Assembly: GCA_963739355.1 (NCBI GenBank)
Contig: CAVUAD010000007.1
Span: 744,001 to 808,000 of the forward strand
Length of the DNA: 64,000 bases
DNA from: JAWVFM01 sp963739355
Lineage (GTDB): Bacteria; Actinomycetota; Thermoleophilia; Solirubrobacterales; 70-9
Reading direction: 5' to 3'
Each line of letters opens with the position of its first letter. Position 1 is the stretch's first letter. The notes under the pieces were generated by a model. It had not been told where the DNA came from. It did no database searches and saw nothing but the letters and a program-made list of their open reading frames with translations. This document shows, in pieces, positions 25,004-33,910 of this stretch. The translations under genes and the position numbers were made by a program.

Positions 25004-25902
25004 CGCGTTCCGGTTTCATCGGCCTTGCCGGCCGGCCCAACGTCGGCAAGTCGACGCTCATCAACGCCATCGTCGGCGCGAAGGTGGCGATCGTCTCCGA
25101 GCGTCCCCAGACGACGAGGCGCGCTCTACGGGGCATCCTCACCAACCCCGGCGAGGAGTGGCAGATGGTCCTCACCGACCTGCCGGGGGTCCAGCGCCCG
25201 CGCGATGCGCTGACCGACCGGATGCAGCGCAGGGTCGAGCGCGAGCTCGCCGACTCGGACGCCGTCGTGCTGGTCGTGGACGGAGCTCAGGGAGTCGGCC
25301 CGGGCGACCGGTTCATCGCCGGAACGCTGCTGGCCGCGCAGGACGCCGCGTCGGCGACTCCGGTGTTCTGTGCCGTCAACAAATGCGACGTGCTCGACAA
25401 GGCGAAGACCGCGGCGGCGCTGACCGCGGCGGCGGAGCTCGACGGGGTCGCGGAGGTGTTTCCCGTCAGCGCAAGGACCGGAGCGGGCGTCGAGCCGCTC
25501 GTCGAGGCGCTCGCGTCGAGGTTGCCCGCGGGGCCGTTCGCCTACCCGGAGTCCGCGCGGAGCGACCAGGCAAGCGAGGTCCACCTCGCCGAGCTGATTC
25601 GCGAGCAGGCGCTCCGGCGCACGCGCGAGGAGGTTCCCCACGCCGTCGAGGTTGCCGTCGAGTCGATCGAGGCCCGCGAGGACGGGTTGGTGGAGGTCCG
25701 CGCGCAGATCTGGGTGGAGACCGAGTCGCAGAAGGGGATCCTGATCGGCCGCGCCGGGAGCATGGTCCGCGACATCGGCAGCGCCGCGCGCGCCGAGCTC
25801 GAGCGGGAGCTCGGCGCTCGCGTGTATCTCGACCTGCGCGTGCGGGTACGGGAGCACTGGCGGCGCGACGAAGGCCTCCTCGACCGCCTCGAAATCCGGT
25901 AG
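25000..25902 (+). CDS. era: GTPase Era
   Basis: A 300-aa ribosome-assembly GTPase that binds the 3' end of 16S rRNA. G1 GRPNVGKSTLIN, G2 region PQTTRRALRG, G3 DLPG, G4 NKCD, and a C-terminal KH domain with GILIGRAGSMVRDIG. G4 has Cys where Val/Ile is common (NKCD), still compatible. GTG start overlaps the ybeY stop. Last gene of the yqeY-phoH-ybeY-era string. Confidence 0.96.
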   Translation: MTRSGFIGLAGRPNVGKSTLINAIVGAKVAIVSERPQTTRRALRGILTNPGEEWQMVLTDLPGVQRPRDALTDRMQRRVERELADSDAVVLVVDGAQGVGPGDRFIAGTLLAAQDAASATPVFCAVNKCDVLDKAKTAAALTAAAELDGVAEVFPVSARTGAGVEPLVEALASRLPAGPFAYPESARSDQASEVHLAELIREQALRRTREEVPHAVEVAVESIEAREDGLVEVRAQIWVETESQKGILIGRAGSMVRDIGSAARAELERELGARVYLDLRVRVREHWRRDEGLLDRLEIR

Positions 25903-25937
25903 GCCTATGGAGTAGGACGAATGGCCGCGATTTCCCG

Positions 25938-25953
25938 TACTTGGAAGCAAGTA
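25938..25953. other. short hairpin between era and the GGDEF gene
   Basis: TACTTG-GAAG-CAAGTA, a 6-bp perfect stem with a GAAG tetraloop, lies 36 bases after era and 73 bases before the diguanylate cyclase. No U-run follows, so it is not a standard intrinsic terminator. The rest of this 123-base gap holds no further signal that I can see. Confidence 0.3.
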
Positions 25954-26025
25954 TCAAGCAAAGGCGCCTCCAATCCGATGAATCCGTGAAGGTCAGCCGA
26001 CGGCCTGGCCCGAAGTGGAGAGCGT

Positions 26026-27882
26026 GTGCCCACCGAGCACAAGGAAGCAAAACCGAAGACCAGTGACCGCGGGGTAGCCGCCCTGGGCGGCAGCTCGCTC
26101 TACTCGCGGCGCACGATCATGCGCATCGGGCCGCTCGTCCTGACGGCGCTGGTCATCCTTGCCGTGGCGATCGCCCTTGGGCCTGTCAGCGACTCCGGCC
26201 TGCTTGCAGCCAGCGTCGCGCTGATCCCGGTGATCGTGGCCATGGCCCTGCTGGTTCCCTGGCAGCGCCTCAGCCGGCACTGGCAGCTCGTGCCGATCGT
26301 CGTCGCGTTCGTGGCGGTTGCCGGCGCGCGCGACGCAACCGGCGGCGCCGACTCGCTGCTCGCCGCGCTCCTGCTCCTGCCCGTGATCTGGGTTGCCTTC
26401 TACGGCTCCAGGAACGAGGTGCTCTTCGTACTCGCGACGCTCGGCGTGACCCTGACGGTGCCGGCCATCGTCAAGGGCCCACCGCTGTACCCGAACGACT
26501 CCTCGATCGAAGCGGCCTGCCTCTGGCTCGCCCTCGCGGCGGGGGTGACGTTCGTCTCGCGGCACCTCACCGCCGACGTACGCAGGATCGCCGACGGCTA
26601 TCGCTCGGTCCTCGACACCGCGCAGGACGCGTTCATCGCGATGGACGCCGACGGCAAGATCGTGGAGTGGAACCGCTACGCGGAGCAGCTCTTCGGATGG
26701 GAGCGCGCCGAGGCGCTCGGCGAGGCGCTTGACGACCTGATCGTCCCGTCCCGCCTGCGCCAGGCACACCGCCAGGGCCTGCGGCGCTTCCTCGTCAGCG
26801 GCCAGGGCGACTACATGATCGGCAACCGCCGCACCGTCCCGGCGCTCCATCGCGACGGCGGCGAGCTCATGGTCGAGGTCTCGCTGGCCGCACAGCCCAC
26901 CCGCGACGGGTTCATGTTCTTCGCGTTCCTCCACGACGTCTCCAACCGGATGCAGTCCGAGCGGGCGCTCCGCGAGGCCGAGGAGCGCTTCCGCAGCGCG
27001 TTCGACGACGCCGCCGTCGGCATGGCGATCGTCAGCCCGGAGGGGCGCTGGCTGCGGGTCAACCAGGCACTCACGGACATCACCGGCTACTCGCAGGCCC
27101 GGCTCACGCGGATGGGCTTCGCCGACATCACGCACCCGGACGATCTCGGCAGCGACCTGGGCGCTCTCGACGAGCTGATCAACGGCTCACGCCAGCGCTA
27201 CGCGGCGGAAAAGCGCTACCGCCACGCCGATGGCCACACGGTCTGGATCGCGTTGAGCGTCTCGACGGTCCGCGGCGAGCACGGTGAGCTCCTCTACCTG
27301 ATCTCGCAGATGCAGGACGTCACGGAGCGCAAGGCCGCCGAGGCGCGCCTCGCCCATCAGGCGCTCCACGACCCGCTCACGGGCCTGCCGAACCGCACGC
27401 TCTTCAGCGACCGCATGATGGTCGCCAGGGCCCGGCTGCGCCGCGGTGGCACCATCGGGATCCTGTTCTGCGACCTCGACGGCTTCAAGGACATCAACGA
27501 CCTCTACGGCCACGAGACCGGCGACCGCGTCCTTGCCGAGGGTGCCGGGCGGATGTCCAGCGTCGTCCGCCCGAGCGACACGATCGCCCGGCTGGGCGGG
27601 GACGAGTTCGCGATCCTCTGCGAGGGCATCGACGAGCGCGGCGCCATCGCCGTGGCGGACCGCATCAGCGACGCTCTCGAGGCGCCCGTTCGCGTCCCGG
27701 CGGGAAGCCTCAAGATCGCGGCGAGCATCGGGATCGTGATCACAGAGGACCCGGAGCTTCGACCGGACACGCTCCTGCACTCCGCGGACTCGGCGATGTA
27801 CGCGGCCAAGCGAGCCGGTGGCGGCCGCTACGCGATCGTCCGCGACGCGTCCTCCGAGCACCCGGTATTCGATCTCGCATAG
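26026..27882 (+). CDS. membrane PAS-PAS-GGDEF diguanylate cyclase
   Basis: A 618-aa protein that makes the second messenger c-di-GMP. The N-terminal 185 residues carry about six membrane helices. PAS domain 1 spans about 188-310 (DTAQDAFIAMDADGKIVEWN), PAS domain 2 about 315-440 (MAIVSPEGRWLRVNQALTDITG). The GGDEF domain (about 445-605) starts HDPLTGLPNRTLF and has an intact LGGDEF active site and, five residues before it, the RPSD inhibitory site, so product feedback is expected. No EAL domain. GTG at 26026 with GGAG five bases upstream. It is a single gene; ligand unknown. Confidence 0.93.
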   Translation: MPTEHKEAKPKTSDRGVAALGGSSLYSRRTIMRIGPLVLTALVILAVAIALGPVSDSGLLAASVALIPVIVAMALLVPWQRLSRHWQLVPIVVAFVAVAGARDATGGADSLLAALLLLPVIWVAFYGSRNEVLFVLATLGVTLTVPAIVKGPPLYPNDSSIEAACLWLALAAGVTFVSRHLTADVRRIADGYRSVLDTAQDAFIAMDADGKIVEWNRYAEQLFGWERAEALGEALDDLIVPSRLRQAHRQGLRRFLVSGQGDYMIGNRRTVPALHRDGGELMVEVSLAAQPTRDGFMFFAFLHDVSNRMQSERALREAEERFRSAFDDAAVGMAIVSPEGRWLRVNQALTDITGYSQARLTRMGFADITHPDDLGSDLGALDELINGSRQRYAAEKRYRHADGHTVWIALSVSTVRGEHGELLYLISQMQDVTERKAAEARLAHQALHDPLTGLPNRTLFSDRMMVARARLRRGGTIGILFCDLDGFKDINDLYGHETGDRVLAEGAGRMSSVVRPSDTIARLGGDEFAILCEGIDERGAIAVADRISDALEAPVRVPAGSLKIAASIGIVITEDPELRPDTLLHSADSAMYAAKRAGGGRYAIVRDASSEHPVFDLA

Positions 27883-27906
27883 TCCCGCGCCGCCTAAACT
27901 CGATCC

Positions 27907-28554
27907 ATGAGCGAGACGATTCGCTTCGACGAGCGCGGGCTGGTGCCGTGCGTGGTCCAGGACTGGGCCAGCGGCGAGGTCCTGACGCTCGCCTACATGG
28001 ACGCGGAGGCGCTCGAGCGCACGCGTGAAACGGGGGAGACGCACTTCCACAGCCGCTCGCGCGACGAGCTCTGGCACAAGGGAGAGACCTCGGGAAACGT
28101 CCAGCGCGTGCGCCAGCTCCGCTACGACTGCGACGCCGACGCCCTGGTCGCGCTGGTCGAGCCCGCCGGCCCGGCCTGCCACACGGGCGAGCGCAGCTGC
28201 TTCTACCGAGAGGTCGGCGGCTCTGCCGACGGGTCCGTGGACGGGCCGGGCACCGAGGGCGAGCCCGCGGTGGCGGTCCACGAGGCGCTCCCCGCGCTCG
28301 AGCGGACGCTCGCCGACCGCGCCCGCGAGCGGCCCGAGGGCTCGTACACCGTCGCGCTCCTCGACGACCCCAAGCTGATCGGCGCCAAGGTCGAGGAGGA
28401 GGCCGAGGAGGTCTCCCGTGCGGCGCGGGAGGAGTCCGACCAGCGCGTCGCCGAGGAGGCCGCCGACGTGCTCTACCACCTCGACGTCCTGCTGGCCTCG
28501 CGCGGCCTGTCGATCGAAGCGGCGCTCGCGGTGCTGAATGACCGTCGCCGCTGA
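27907..28554 (+). CDS. hisIE: bifunctional phosphoribosyl-AMP cyclohydrolase/phosphoribosyl-ATP pyrophosphatase
   Basis: A 215-aa fusion catalysing steps 2 and 3 of histidine synthesis. The HisI part (about 1-110) has the metal Asp/Cys set of YDCDAD and CHTGERSCFY plus HSRSRDELWHKGETSGN. After a 25-residue acidic linker the HisE part (about 125-215) has KLIGAKVEEEAEEVSRAA and EEAADVLYHLDVLL. Its 3' end overlaps trpE by 17 bases in a different frame, so histidine and tryptophan genes are co-expressed here. Confidence 0.95.
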   Translation: MSETIRFDERGLVPCVVQDWASGEVLTLAYMDAEALERTRETGETHFHSRSRDELWHKGETSGNVQRVRQLRYDCDADALVALVEPAGPACHTGERSCFYREVGGSADGSVDGPGTEGEPAVAVHEALPALERTLADRARERPEGSYTVALLDDPKLIGAKVEEEAEEVSRAAREESDQRVAEEAADVLYHLDVLLASRGLSIEAALAVLNDRRR

Positions 28555-30076
28555 GGCAGAGCCCGCGCTCGAGCCGAGCCTCGAGGAGGCACGCGAGCTC
28601 GCGCGCGAGGCCAACGTCATCCCGGTCGCGCACCGGCTCGTCGACGATTGCGAGACGCCGGTCTCCGCCTTCCTGAAGCTCCGCGACGCGGATCCGTGCT
28701 TCCTGCTCGAGTCGGCGGAGCAGGGCCGCGTGGGGCGCTACTCCTTCCTGGGCTTCCGGCCGCGCACCACGCTGCGCTGGAACGAGGGCACGCTCACCGA
28801 GACGACCGCCGATGGCACCGAGGCGACTCGCGAGGCCGCCGATCCCTACGAGGCCGCCCGCGACTTCGTGGGCCGACATGCGCTGGCGCCGCTTGCCGGC
28901 GGCATGCCACCCTTCCCGGGCGGCGCGGTTGGCGTCTTCGGCTACGACCTCGTTCGCGCGGTCGAGCCCCTTGGCCCGCCGAACCCGGATCCGCTCGGTG
29001 TCCCCGACCTGGCGCTCATCGTCTGCGAGCTGATGCTGGCGTTCGACCACCTGCGCCGCGAGCTTCTGATCATCGGCTACGCCTTCTGCGACGAGTGGCA
29101 GGACGTTGAGGCCGCCTACTCACGGGCCGCCGAGCTGATCGCGAACGCGCGTGCCGCGCTGTCGCGCCCGGTCCCGCGGGCGCCTGCGCCGGCCGACCCC
29201 GCGCTTCGCGAGCGCGCGGGCGCCGACGCGGCGGCGCTCTTCGAGTCCAACCTCGGCAGGGAGCAGTTCGAGGCGAACGTGGCGAGGATCATCGAGTACG
29301 TTCGCGCGGGCGATGCGTTCCAGGTAGTTCCCTCTCAGCGGTTCAGCGCCCCGGCCGCGGTTGAGGCGTTCTCGATCTACCGGGGCCTTCGCGCCGTCAA
29401 CCCGTCCCCGTACATGTACTTCCTGGACTTGGGTGACTTCCAGCTCGCCGGCGCCTCGCCGGAACCACTCCTTCGCGTCACCGGCGACCGGGTCGAGATG
29501 CGCCCGATCGCCGGCACGTATCCGCGCGGCGCGAGCGAGGAGGAGGACCGCGCCCAGGCGTCGGCGTTGCTTGCCGACCCGAAGGAGCGCGCCGAGCACG
29601 TGATGCTGGTCGACCTCTCCCGCAACGACCTGGGCCGGGTCTGCGAGTACGGCTCGGTGCACGTCGACGAGCTGATGGAGGTGGAGACCTACTCGCACGT
29701 CCTCCACATCGTCAGTCAGGTCTCGGGCCGGCTCCGCGGCGACGTGGGCGCCGTCGACGCGCTGCGGGCGGTGCTGCCCGCCGGGACCCTCTCCGGGGCG
29801 CCCAAGGTGCGCGCGATGCAGATCATCGACGAGCTCGAGCCCCACAAGCGCTGCTCCTACGGCGGCGCCGTGGGCTACCTCAGCTTCAGCGGCGACCTCG
29901 ACACCGCGATCCATATCCGCACCGTGGTCGTCAAGGACGGGCAGGTGCACGTCCAGGCGGGAGGGGGGACCGTGGCGGACGCGGTCCCGTCTCGCGAGTA
30001 TCAGGAGTCCCTCGACAAGGCGCAGGCCGTGTTCAAGGCGATCGAGCTGGCCGCGGGGCAATCCGGGTGGGCGTGA
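28538..30076 (+). CDS. trpE: anthranilate synthase component I
   Basis: A 512-aa chorismate-utilising enzyme, first step of tryptophan synthesis with TrpG as ammonia donor. The tryptophan feedback motif LLES is present (CFLLESAEQGRVGRYSFLG). Catalytic part includes RPIAGTYPRGA, DLSRNDLGRVCEYGSV, TLSGAPKVRAMQIIDELEP and GGAVGYLSF. ATG at 28538 lies inside hisIE, giving a 17-base overlap. The end overlaps trpG by one base (TGATG). No leader peptide or attenuator was seen upstream. Confidence 0.96.
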   Translation: MTVAAEAEPALEPSLEEARELAREANVIPVAHRLVDDCETPVSAFLKLRDADPCFLLESAEQGRVGRYSFLGFRPRTTLRWNEGTLTETTADGTEATREAADPYEAARDFVGRHALAPLAGGMPPFPGGAVGVFGYDLVRAVEPLGPPNPDPLGVPDLALIVCELMLAFDHLRRELLIIGYAFCDEWQDVEAAYSRAAELIANARAALSRPVPRAPAPADPALRERAGADAAALFESNLGREQFEANVARIIEYVRAGDAFQVVPSQRFSAPAAVEAFSIYRGLRAVNPSPYMYFLDLGDFQLAGASPEPLLRVTGDRVEMRPIAGTYPRGASEEEDRAQASALLADPKERAEHVMLVDLSRNDLGRVCEYGSVHVDELMEVETYSHVLHIVSQVSGRLRGDVGAVDALRAVLPAGTLSGAPKVRAMQIIDELEPHKRCSYGGAVGYLSFSGDLDTAIHIRTVVVKDGQVHVQAGGGTVADAVPSREYQESLDKAQAVFKAIELAAGQSGWA

Positions 30077-30648
30077 TGCGGGTCCTCCTCGTCGACAACT
30101 ACGACTCGTTCGCGTACAACCTCGTGCAGTACCTCGGGGAGCTGGGCGCCGAAGTGGAGGTCATCCGCAACGACAGGGCGACGGTCCAGGAGCTCCTCGA
30201 GCGAAGGCCCGACCGCGTCGTGGTCTCGCCGGGGCCGTGCACGCCCGCCGACGCCGGCGTGTCCATCGAGGCCACACGGGAGTTCCCGCAGGCGGGCGTC
30301 CCGACGCTCGGGGTGTGCCTCGGCCACCAGTCGATGGTGGAGGCGTTCGGCGGCCGCACGATCCGCGGTGAGCCGATTCACGGCAAGGACGCGGAGATCG
30401 AGCACGACAGTCGCGGGCTCTTCGCCGGGCTCGAGAGCCCGCTGGTCGCCGGGCGGTATCACTCGCTGGTCGCCGACCCTGACCTCCCCGAGTCCCTCGA
30501 GGTCAGCGCCCGGCTCGGCGACGTGATCATGGGAGTCCGCCACCGCGAGCTCCCGGCCGAAGGCGTGCAATTTCATCCGGAGTCCGTCCTGACCCCCCGC
30601 GGCATGGACATCCTGCGTAACTTCCTGGGAGAGGCCCCGCCGGACTGA
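30076..30648 (+). CDS. trpG: anthranilate synthase component II (glutamine amidotransferase)
   Basis: A 190-aa class I glutamine amidotransferase supplying ammonia to TrpE. It starts MRVLLVDNYDSFAYNLVQYL; the catalytic Cys is in GVCLGHQSMV and the His/Glu in QFHPESVLT; oxyanion segment SPGPCTPADAG. The ATG at 30076 overlaps the trpE stop; the GTG nine bases earlier is less likely. The same protein may also serve folate synthesis, as TrpG/PabA often does. Confidence 0.94.
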   Translation: MRVLLVDNYDSFAYNLVQYLGELGAEVEVIRNDRATVQELLERRPDRVVVSPGPCTPADAGVSIEATREFPQAGVPTLGVCLGHQSMVEAFGGRTIRGEPIHGKDAEIEHDSRGLFAGLESPLVAGRYHSLVADPDLPESLEVSARLGDVIMGVRHRELPAEGVQFHPESVLTPRGMDILRNFLGEAPPD

Positions 30649-30667
30649 CGCCGGGCGCTCGTCCTCG

Positions 30668-31705
30668 ATGCCAAACGACGTACTGACACGCGCGATCGAC
30701 GCGCTTGCGAACGGCGACCACCTGACCGCCGACCACACGTCGGCTGCCCTCGACGAGATCATGGAGGGACGCGCCGGAGAGGTCCAGATCGGCGCCTTCC
30801 TCGTGGCGCTGCGCGCCAAGGGCGAGACGGTGGGGGAGCTCGTGGGGCTGGCCCGCACGATGCGCCGGCTGGCCGCGCCGGTCCAGACCGCGCACACCCA
30901 TCTCGTCGACACCGCTGGAACCGGCGGTGGCCCGTCCACCTTCAACATCTCCACGGCCGCCGCGCTGGTCGCCGCGGGCGCCGGTTGTCCGGTCGCGAAG
31001 CACGGCAACCGCTCCAGCACCAGCCGCTCGGGCTCGGCGGACCTGCTCGAGGCTCTGGGGGTCCGCATCGACCTCGGACCGGGCGAGGTCGCGCGCTGCA
31101 TCGACGAGGTCGGGTTCGGCTTCATGTTCGCTCCCCGCCACCACGCGGCGATGAAGCACGTGGTCCCGGTGCGCAAGGAGCTGGCCGTGCGCACGGTCTT
31201 CAACTTCCTCGGGCCGCTGACCAACCCCGCGGGGGCGACGCGCCAGCTGATCGGGGTGTCCGACCGCCACCACCAGGAGACGATCGCGGAAGCCCTCGTC
31301 GCGCTGGGTTGCGAGCGCGGGCTCGTGGTCTCGGGCGAGGACGGGCTCGACGAGCTCTCGATCTCCGACGAGACCAGGATCGTCGAGGTCAAGGAGGGCG
31401 GCACGGAGGAGTGGTTCGCCCGCCCGGAGGACTTCGGCGTGGAGCCGGCGTCGATCGAGTCGATCGCCGGGGGGACGCCCGAGAAGAACGCCGAGGTGGT
31501 CCGCGCGGTGCTCTCCGGCAAGGCCGGGCCGGCGCTCGAGGTCGTGGCCTTCAACGCGGGCGCGGCCATCCTTGCCGGGGACGGCGCCGACGACCTGGCG
31601 GCCGGAGTGGTCAGGGCGCGCGAGACCATCGCGCAGGGCGCGGCGATGAAGGTCCTGGACGAGCTTGTCAGCCTGAGCGCCGAGCTCGCCCCCGCGCTGC
31701 CATGA
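30668..31705 (+). CDS. trpD: anthranilate phosphoribosyltransferase
   Basis: A 345-aa enzyme joining anthranilate to PRPP. Family signatures: DTAGTGGGPSTFNISTAAA (PRPP site), KHGNRSSTSRSGSADLLEALG, and RTVFNFLGPLTNPAGA. Length is normal. It follows trpG after 19 bases, and its stop overlaps trpC (ATGA). Confidence 0.97.
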   Translation: MPNDVLTRAIDALANGDHLTADHTSAALDEIMEGRAGEVQIGAFLVALRAKGETVGELVGLARTMRRLAAPVQTAHTHLVDTAGTGGGPSTFNISTAAALVAAGAGCPVAKHGNRSSTSRSGSADLLEALGVRIDLGPGEVARCIDEVGFGFMFAPRHHAAMKHVVPVRKELAVRTVFNFLGPLTNPAGATRQLIGVSDRHHQETIAEALVALGCERGLVVSGEDGLDELSISDETRIVEVKEGGTEEWFARPEDFGVEPASIESIAGGTPEKNAEVVRAVLSGKAGPALEVVAFNAGAAILAGDGADDLAAGVVRARETIAQGAAMKVLDELVSLSAELAPALP

Positions 31706-32514
31706 GCCGCCTGGACGACCTCATCGCCAGCGCCCGGGCCGACCTTCGCCAGCGGCAGTCGGCCGTGTCGGCCGCCGAGCTGCGCGAGCGGCTGGGGGCG
31801 CGCACGGGCGCCCGCCCGTTCAGCGAGGCGCTGACGCGCCCCGGGCTTTCGCTGATCGCCGAGTTCAAGCGCCGCTCGCCAAGCGCGGGCGACATCCGGG
31901 CCGAGGCGGACGTCGAGCCCGTCGCCGCCGCGTACGAGCGCGGGGGCGCGGCGGCCCTCTCGATCCTCACGGACGCGAAGAACTTCGGCGGCTCGCTCGA
32001 CGACCTGCGGACCGCCCGCGTGTCCGCGAGCCTGCCGATCCTCCGCAAGGACTTCGTGGTGGACCCCTACCAGCTGCTCGAGTCCGCCGTGAGCGGCGCG
32101 GACGCGATCCTCCTGATCGTCGCGGCGCTGGAGGACGAGGCGCTTGCCGAGCTCTACGAGGAGGCCCGCGAGCTCGACCTCGACTGCCTGGTCGAGGTCC
32201 ACGACGAGGCGGAGCTCGAGCGGGCCCTCGAGGTGGACGTCGACGTGATCGGCATTAACAACCGCAACCTCCACGATCTCAGCGTGGACGTCGAGCTCAC
32301 CGCGGAGCTCGTCACCTCCGTGCCGGCGGGAAAGACGGTGGTCTCGGAGTCGGGATTCGCGCAGCGCAGCCAGCTCGACGAGCTCGAGCGCATCGGCGTC
32401 GACGCCGTCCTGATCGGCGAGACCCTGATGCGAGGCGGCGACCCCGAAGCGGCCCTCCGGGACCTCACGGGCTTCGACGAGGCCACCCGCGAGCACTACT
32501 TCGAGAGCCCGTAG
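31702..32514 (+). CDS. trpC: indole-3-glycerol phosphate synthase
   Basis: A 270-aa TIM-barrel enzyme that closes the indole ring. Key parts: LIAEFKRRSPSAGDI with the catalytic Lys, ILRKDFVVDPYQLLES, GINNRNLHDL, and SESGFAQRSQL. The ATG at 31702 overlaps the trpD stop; the longer frame upstream is a shadow of trpD. It is a separate polypeptide from TrpF, which lies 1.4 kb downstream after the protease gene. Confidence 0.96.
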   Translation: MSRLDDLIASARADLRQRQSAVSAAELRERLGARTGARPFSEALTRPGLSLIAEFKRRSPSAGDIRAEADVEPVAAAYERGGAAALSILTDAKNFGGSLDDLRTARVSASLPILRKDFVVDPYQLLESAVSGADAILLIVAALEDEALAELYEEARELDLDCLVEVHDEAELERALEVDVDVIGINNRNLHDLSVDVELTAELVTSVPAGKTVVSESGFAQRSQLDELERIGVDAVLIGETLMRGGDPEAALRDLTGFDEATREHYFESP

Positions 32515-32542
32515 GGCCCGCGCGCGGCCCCAGGCGCAACTT

Positions 32543-32580
32543 CTTACCGAATCTAAAGACCCTGCTTAGGGCGTCCTTAG
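32543..32580 (+). promoter_or_regulatory. phased direct repeats upstream of the HtrA-type gene
   Basis: CTTAC (32543), CTAAA (32553), CTTAG (32565) and CTTAG (32576) recur about every 11 bases, close to one helical turn, within the 90-base gap before the protease gene. Spacing of this kind is typical of OmpR/PhoB-family response regulator sites. It suggests that the protease has its own stress control independent of the trp genes. Inference only. Confidence 0.35.
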
Positions 32581-32604
32581 CCGGCCGGGCAAATCTGTCC
32601 GGCG

Positions 32605-33813
32605 ATGAAGAAGATTCAGACATTCACCAGCAAGCCCTTCGGCGCCGGCCTCGCCGGCGGCCTTCTCGTGGCCGTCGTCGGCCTGATTGCGATCGCGGCC
32701 GGCTGGGTGCACTCGAGCTCGTCCTCGAACGCGTCGCCGCTCGCGGCGCCGGTCTCGTCGGATGCTCCGGTCACCGAGCCCGCGGTCTCGACCAAGGGCC
32801 TGACGGTCAACGACATCTACAAGAAGGACTCGCCCGGCGTGGCCTTCGTCCAGTCGACCGAGAAGCCGCAACAGCCCTCGCCGTTCGACCCGTTTGGCGG
32901 CTCGAGCGGCGGCACGGCGACCGGTTCCGGCTTCGTGATCGACACCTCGGGCCACGTCCTCACCAACGCGCACGTCGTGAACGGAGCGTCCAAGGTGACG
33001 GTCCGGCTCGGCAACGACGCGAGCGCCCCTGCCTACAACGCGACGGTTGTCGGCAAGGACGAGTCGACCGACATCGCCCTTTTGAAGATCGACGCCCCGG
33101 CGAGTCAGCTGCACCCGCTTGCCCTCGGTGACTCCTCCAGCGTCGCCGTCGGCGACCCGGTCGTCGCCATCGGCAACCCGTTCGACCTGGACCGGACGGT
33201 GACCGCGGGCATCGTCTCCGCGCTGCAGCGCGAGATCAAGTCGCCCGGCGGGTTCACGATCGACAACGTCATCCAGACCGACGCGGCGATCAACCCGGGC
33301 AACTCCGGCGGCCCCCTCCTCGACGCCGCAGGCCGGGTGATCGGCATCAACTCGCAGATCGAGTCGCAGAGCGGCGGCAACGTTGGCATCGGCTTCGCCG
33401 TTCCGATCAACACCGCCCGCGACGTCGCCAACCAGCTTCTGCAGACCGGCAAGGTCCAGCACGCCTACCTCGGGATCGCGGCCACGGACGTGACGCCGCA
33501 GCTCGCGGACGTCCTCAACCTCCCGGTGAAGCAGGGCGCGCTGATCGAGAGCGTGCAGCCCGGCGGGCCGGCGGCGAAGGCCGGTATCAAGGCGGGCAAC
33601 ACGACGATCAAGGTCGGTGGGCAGCAGCTCAACGCCGGCGGCGACATCGTCACCAAGATCGACGGCAAGCCCATCCAGAGCTCCGACGACGTGGTTGCCG
33701 CGATCGGCGCCCACAAGCCCGGGGACCAGGTGCAGATCACCCTGGTTCACGGAGGCCAGACAAGGACCGTGACGGCGACCCTCTCCAACCGTCCGGCCCA
33801 CGCATCCGGATAG
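32605..33813 (+). CDS. HtrA/DegP-type serine protease with PDZ domain
   Basis: A 402-aa envelope protease. A basic start and one membrane helix (about 12-35) anchor it, followed by a Ser/Ala-rich linker. The trypsin-like domain has the full triad: His in LTNAHVVN, Asp in STDIALLKID, Ser in NPGNSGGPLLD. One PDZ domain fills about 285-395 (AYLGIAATDV, GALIESVQPGGPAAKAGI). It degrades or refolds damaged exported proteins. It lies between trpC and trpF but has a 90-base upstream gap with phased repeats and a strong hairpin after it, so it seems to be a separate unit inserted in the trp cluster. Confidence 0.95.
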   Translation: MKKIQTFTSKPFGAGLAGGLLVAVVGLIAIAAGWVHSSSSSNASPLAAPVSSDAPVTEPAVSTKGLTVNDIYKKDSPGVAFVQSTEKPQQPSPFDPFGGSSGGTATGSGFVIDTSGHVLTNAHVVNGASKVTVRLGNDASAPAYNATVVGKDESTDIALLKIDAPASQLHPLALGDSSSVAVGDPVVAIGNPFDLDRTVTAGIVSALQREIKSPGGFTIDNVIQTDAAINPGNSGGPLLDAAGRVIGINSQIESQSGGNVGIGFAVPINTARDVANQLLQTGKVQHAYLGIAATDVTPQLADVLNLPVKQGALIESVQPGGPAAKAGIKAGNTTIKVGGQQLNAGGDIVTKIDGKPIQSSDDVVAAIGAHKPGDQVQITLVHGGQTRTVTATLSNRPAHASG

Positions 33814-33843
33814 ATCGCAACGCCCCTGCCCATGTCTATCCGC

Positions 33844-33871
33844 CACGAGCCGGCCCTTGGGCCGGCTCGTG
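33844..33871. terminator. 13-bp perfect hairpin after the HtrA-type gene
   Basis: CACGAGCCGGCCC-TT-GGGCCGGCTCGTG: 13 perfect pairs, very GC-rich, 30 bases after the protease stop and 39 bases before trpF. The downstream tract (TGTGTCTGG) is only mildly T-rich. It is the strongest intergenic hairpin in the window and most likely stops protease transcription; a role in trpF-B-A attenuation is an alternative. Confidence 0.65.
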
Positions 33872-33910
33872 TGTGTCTGGGGCCGCGCGCGGGCCCGTAT
33901 CTTTTTGAGC

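Noticed and set aside
27883..28537. Tryptophan attenuator or T-box before hisIE-trpE
   Set aside because: Only 24 bases separate the GGDEF gene from hisIE and no Trp-rich leader or T-box sequence was found.
30001..32496. Long minus-strand open frames opposite trpE-trpC, polA (51482-53968) and uvrB (60754-62439)
   Set aside because: Shadows of highly GC-rich genes: the plus-strand products are unmistakable and the antisense peptides are low complexity without family motifs.
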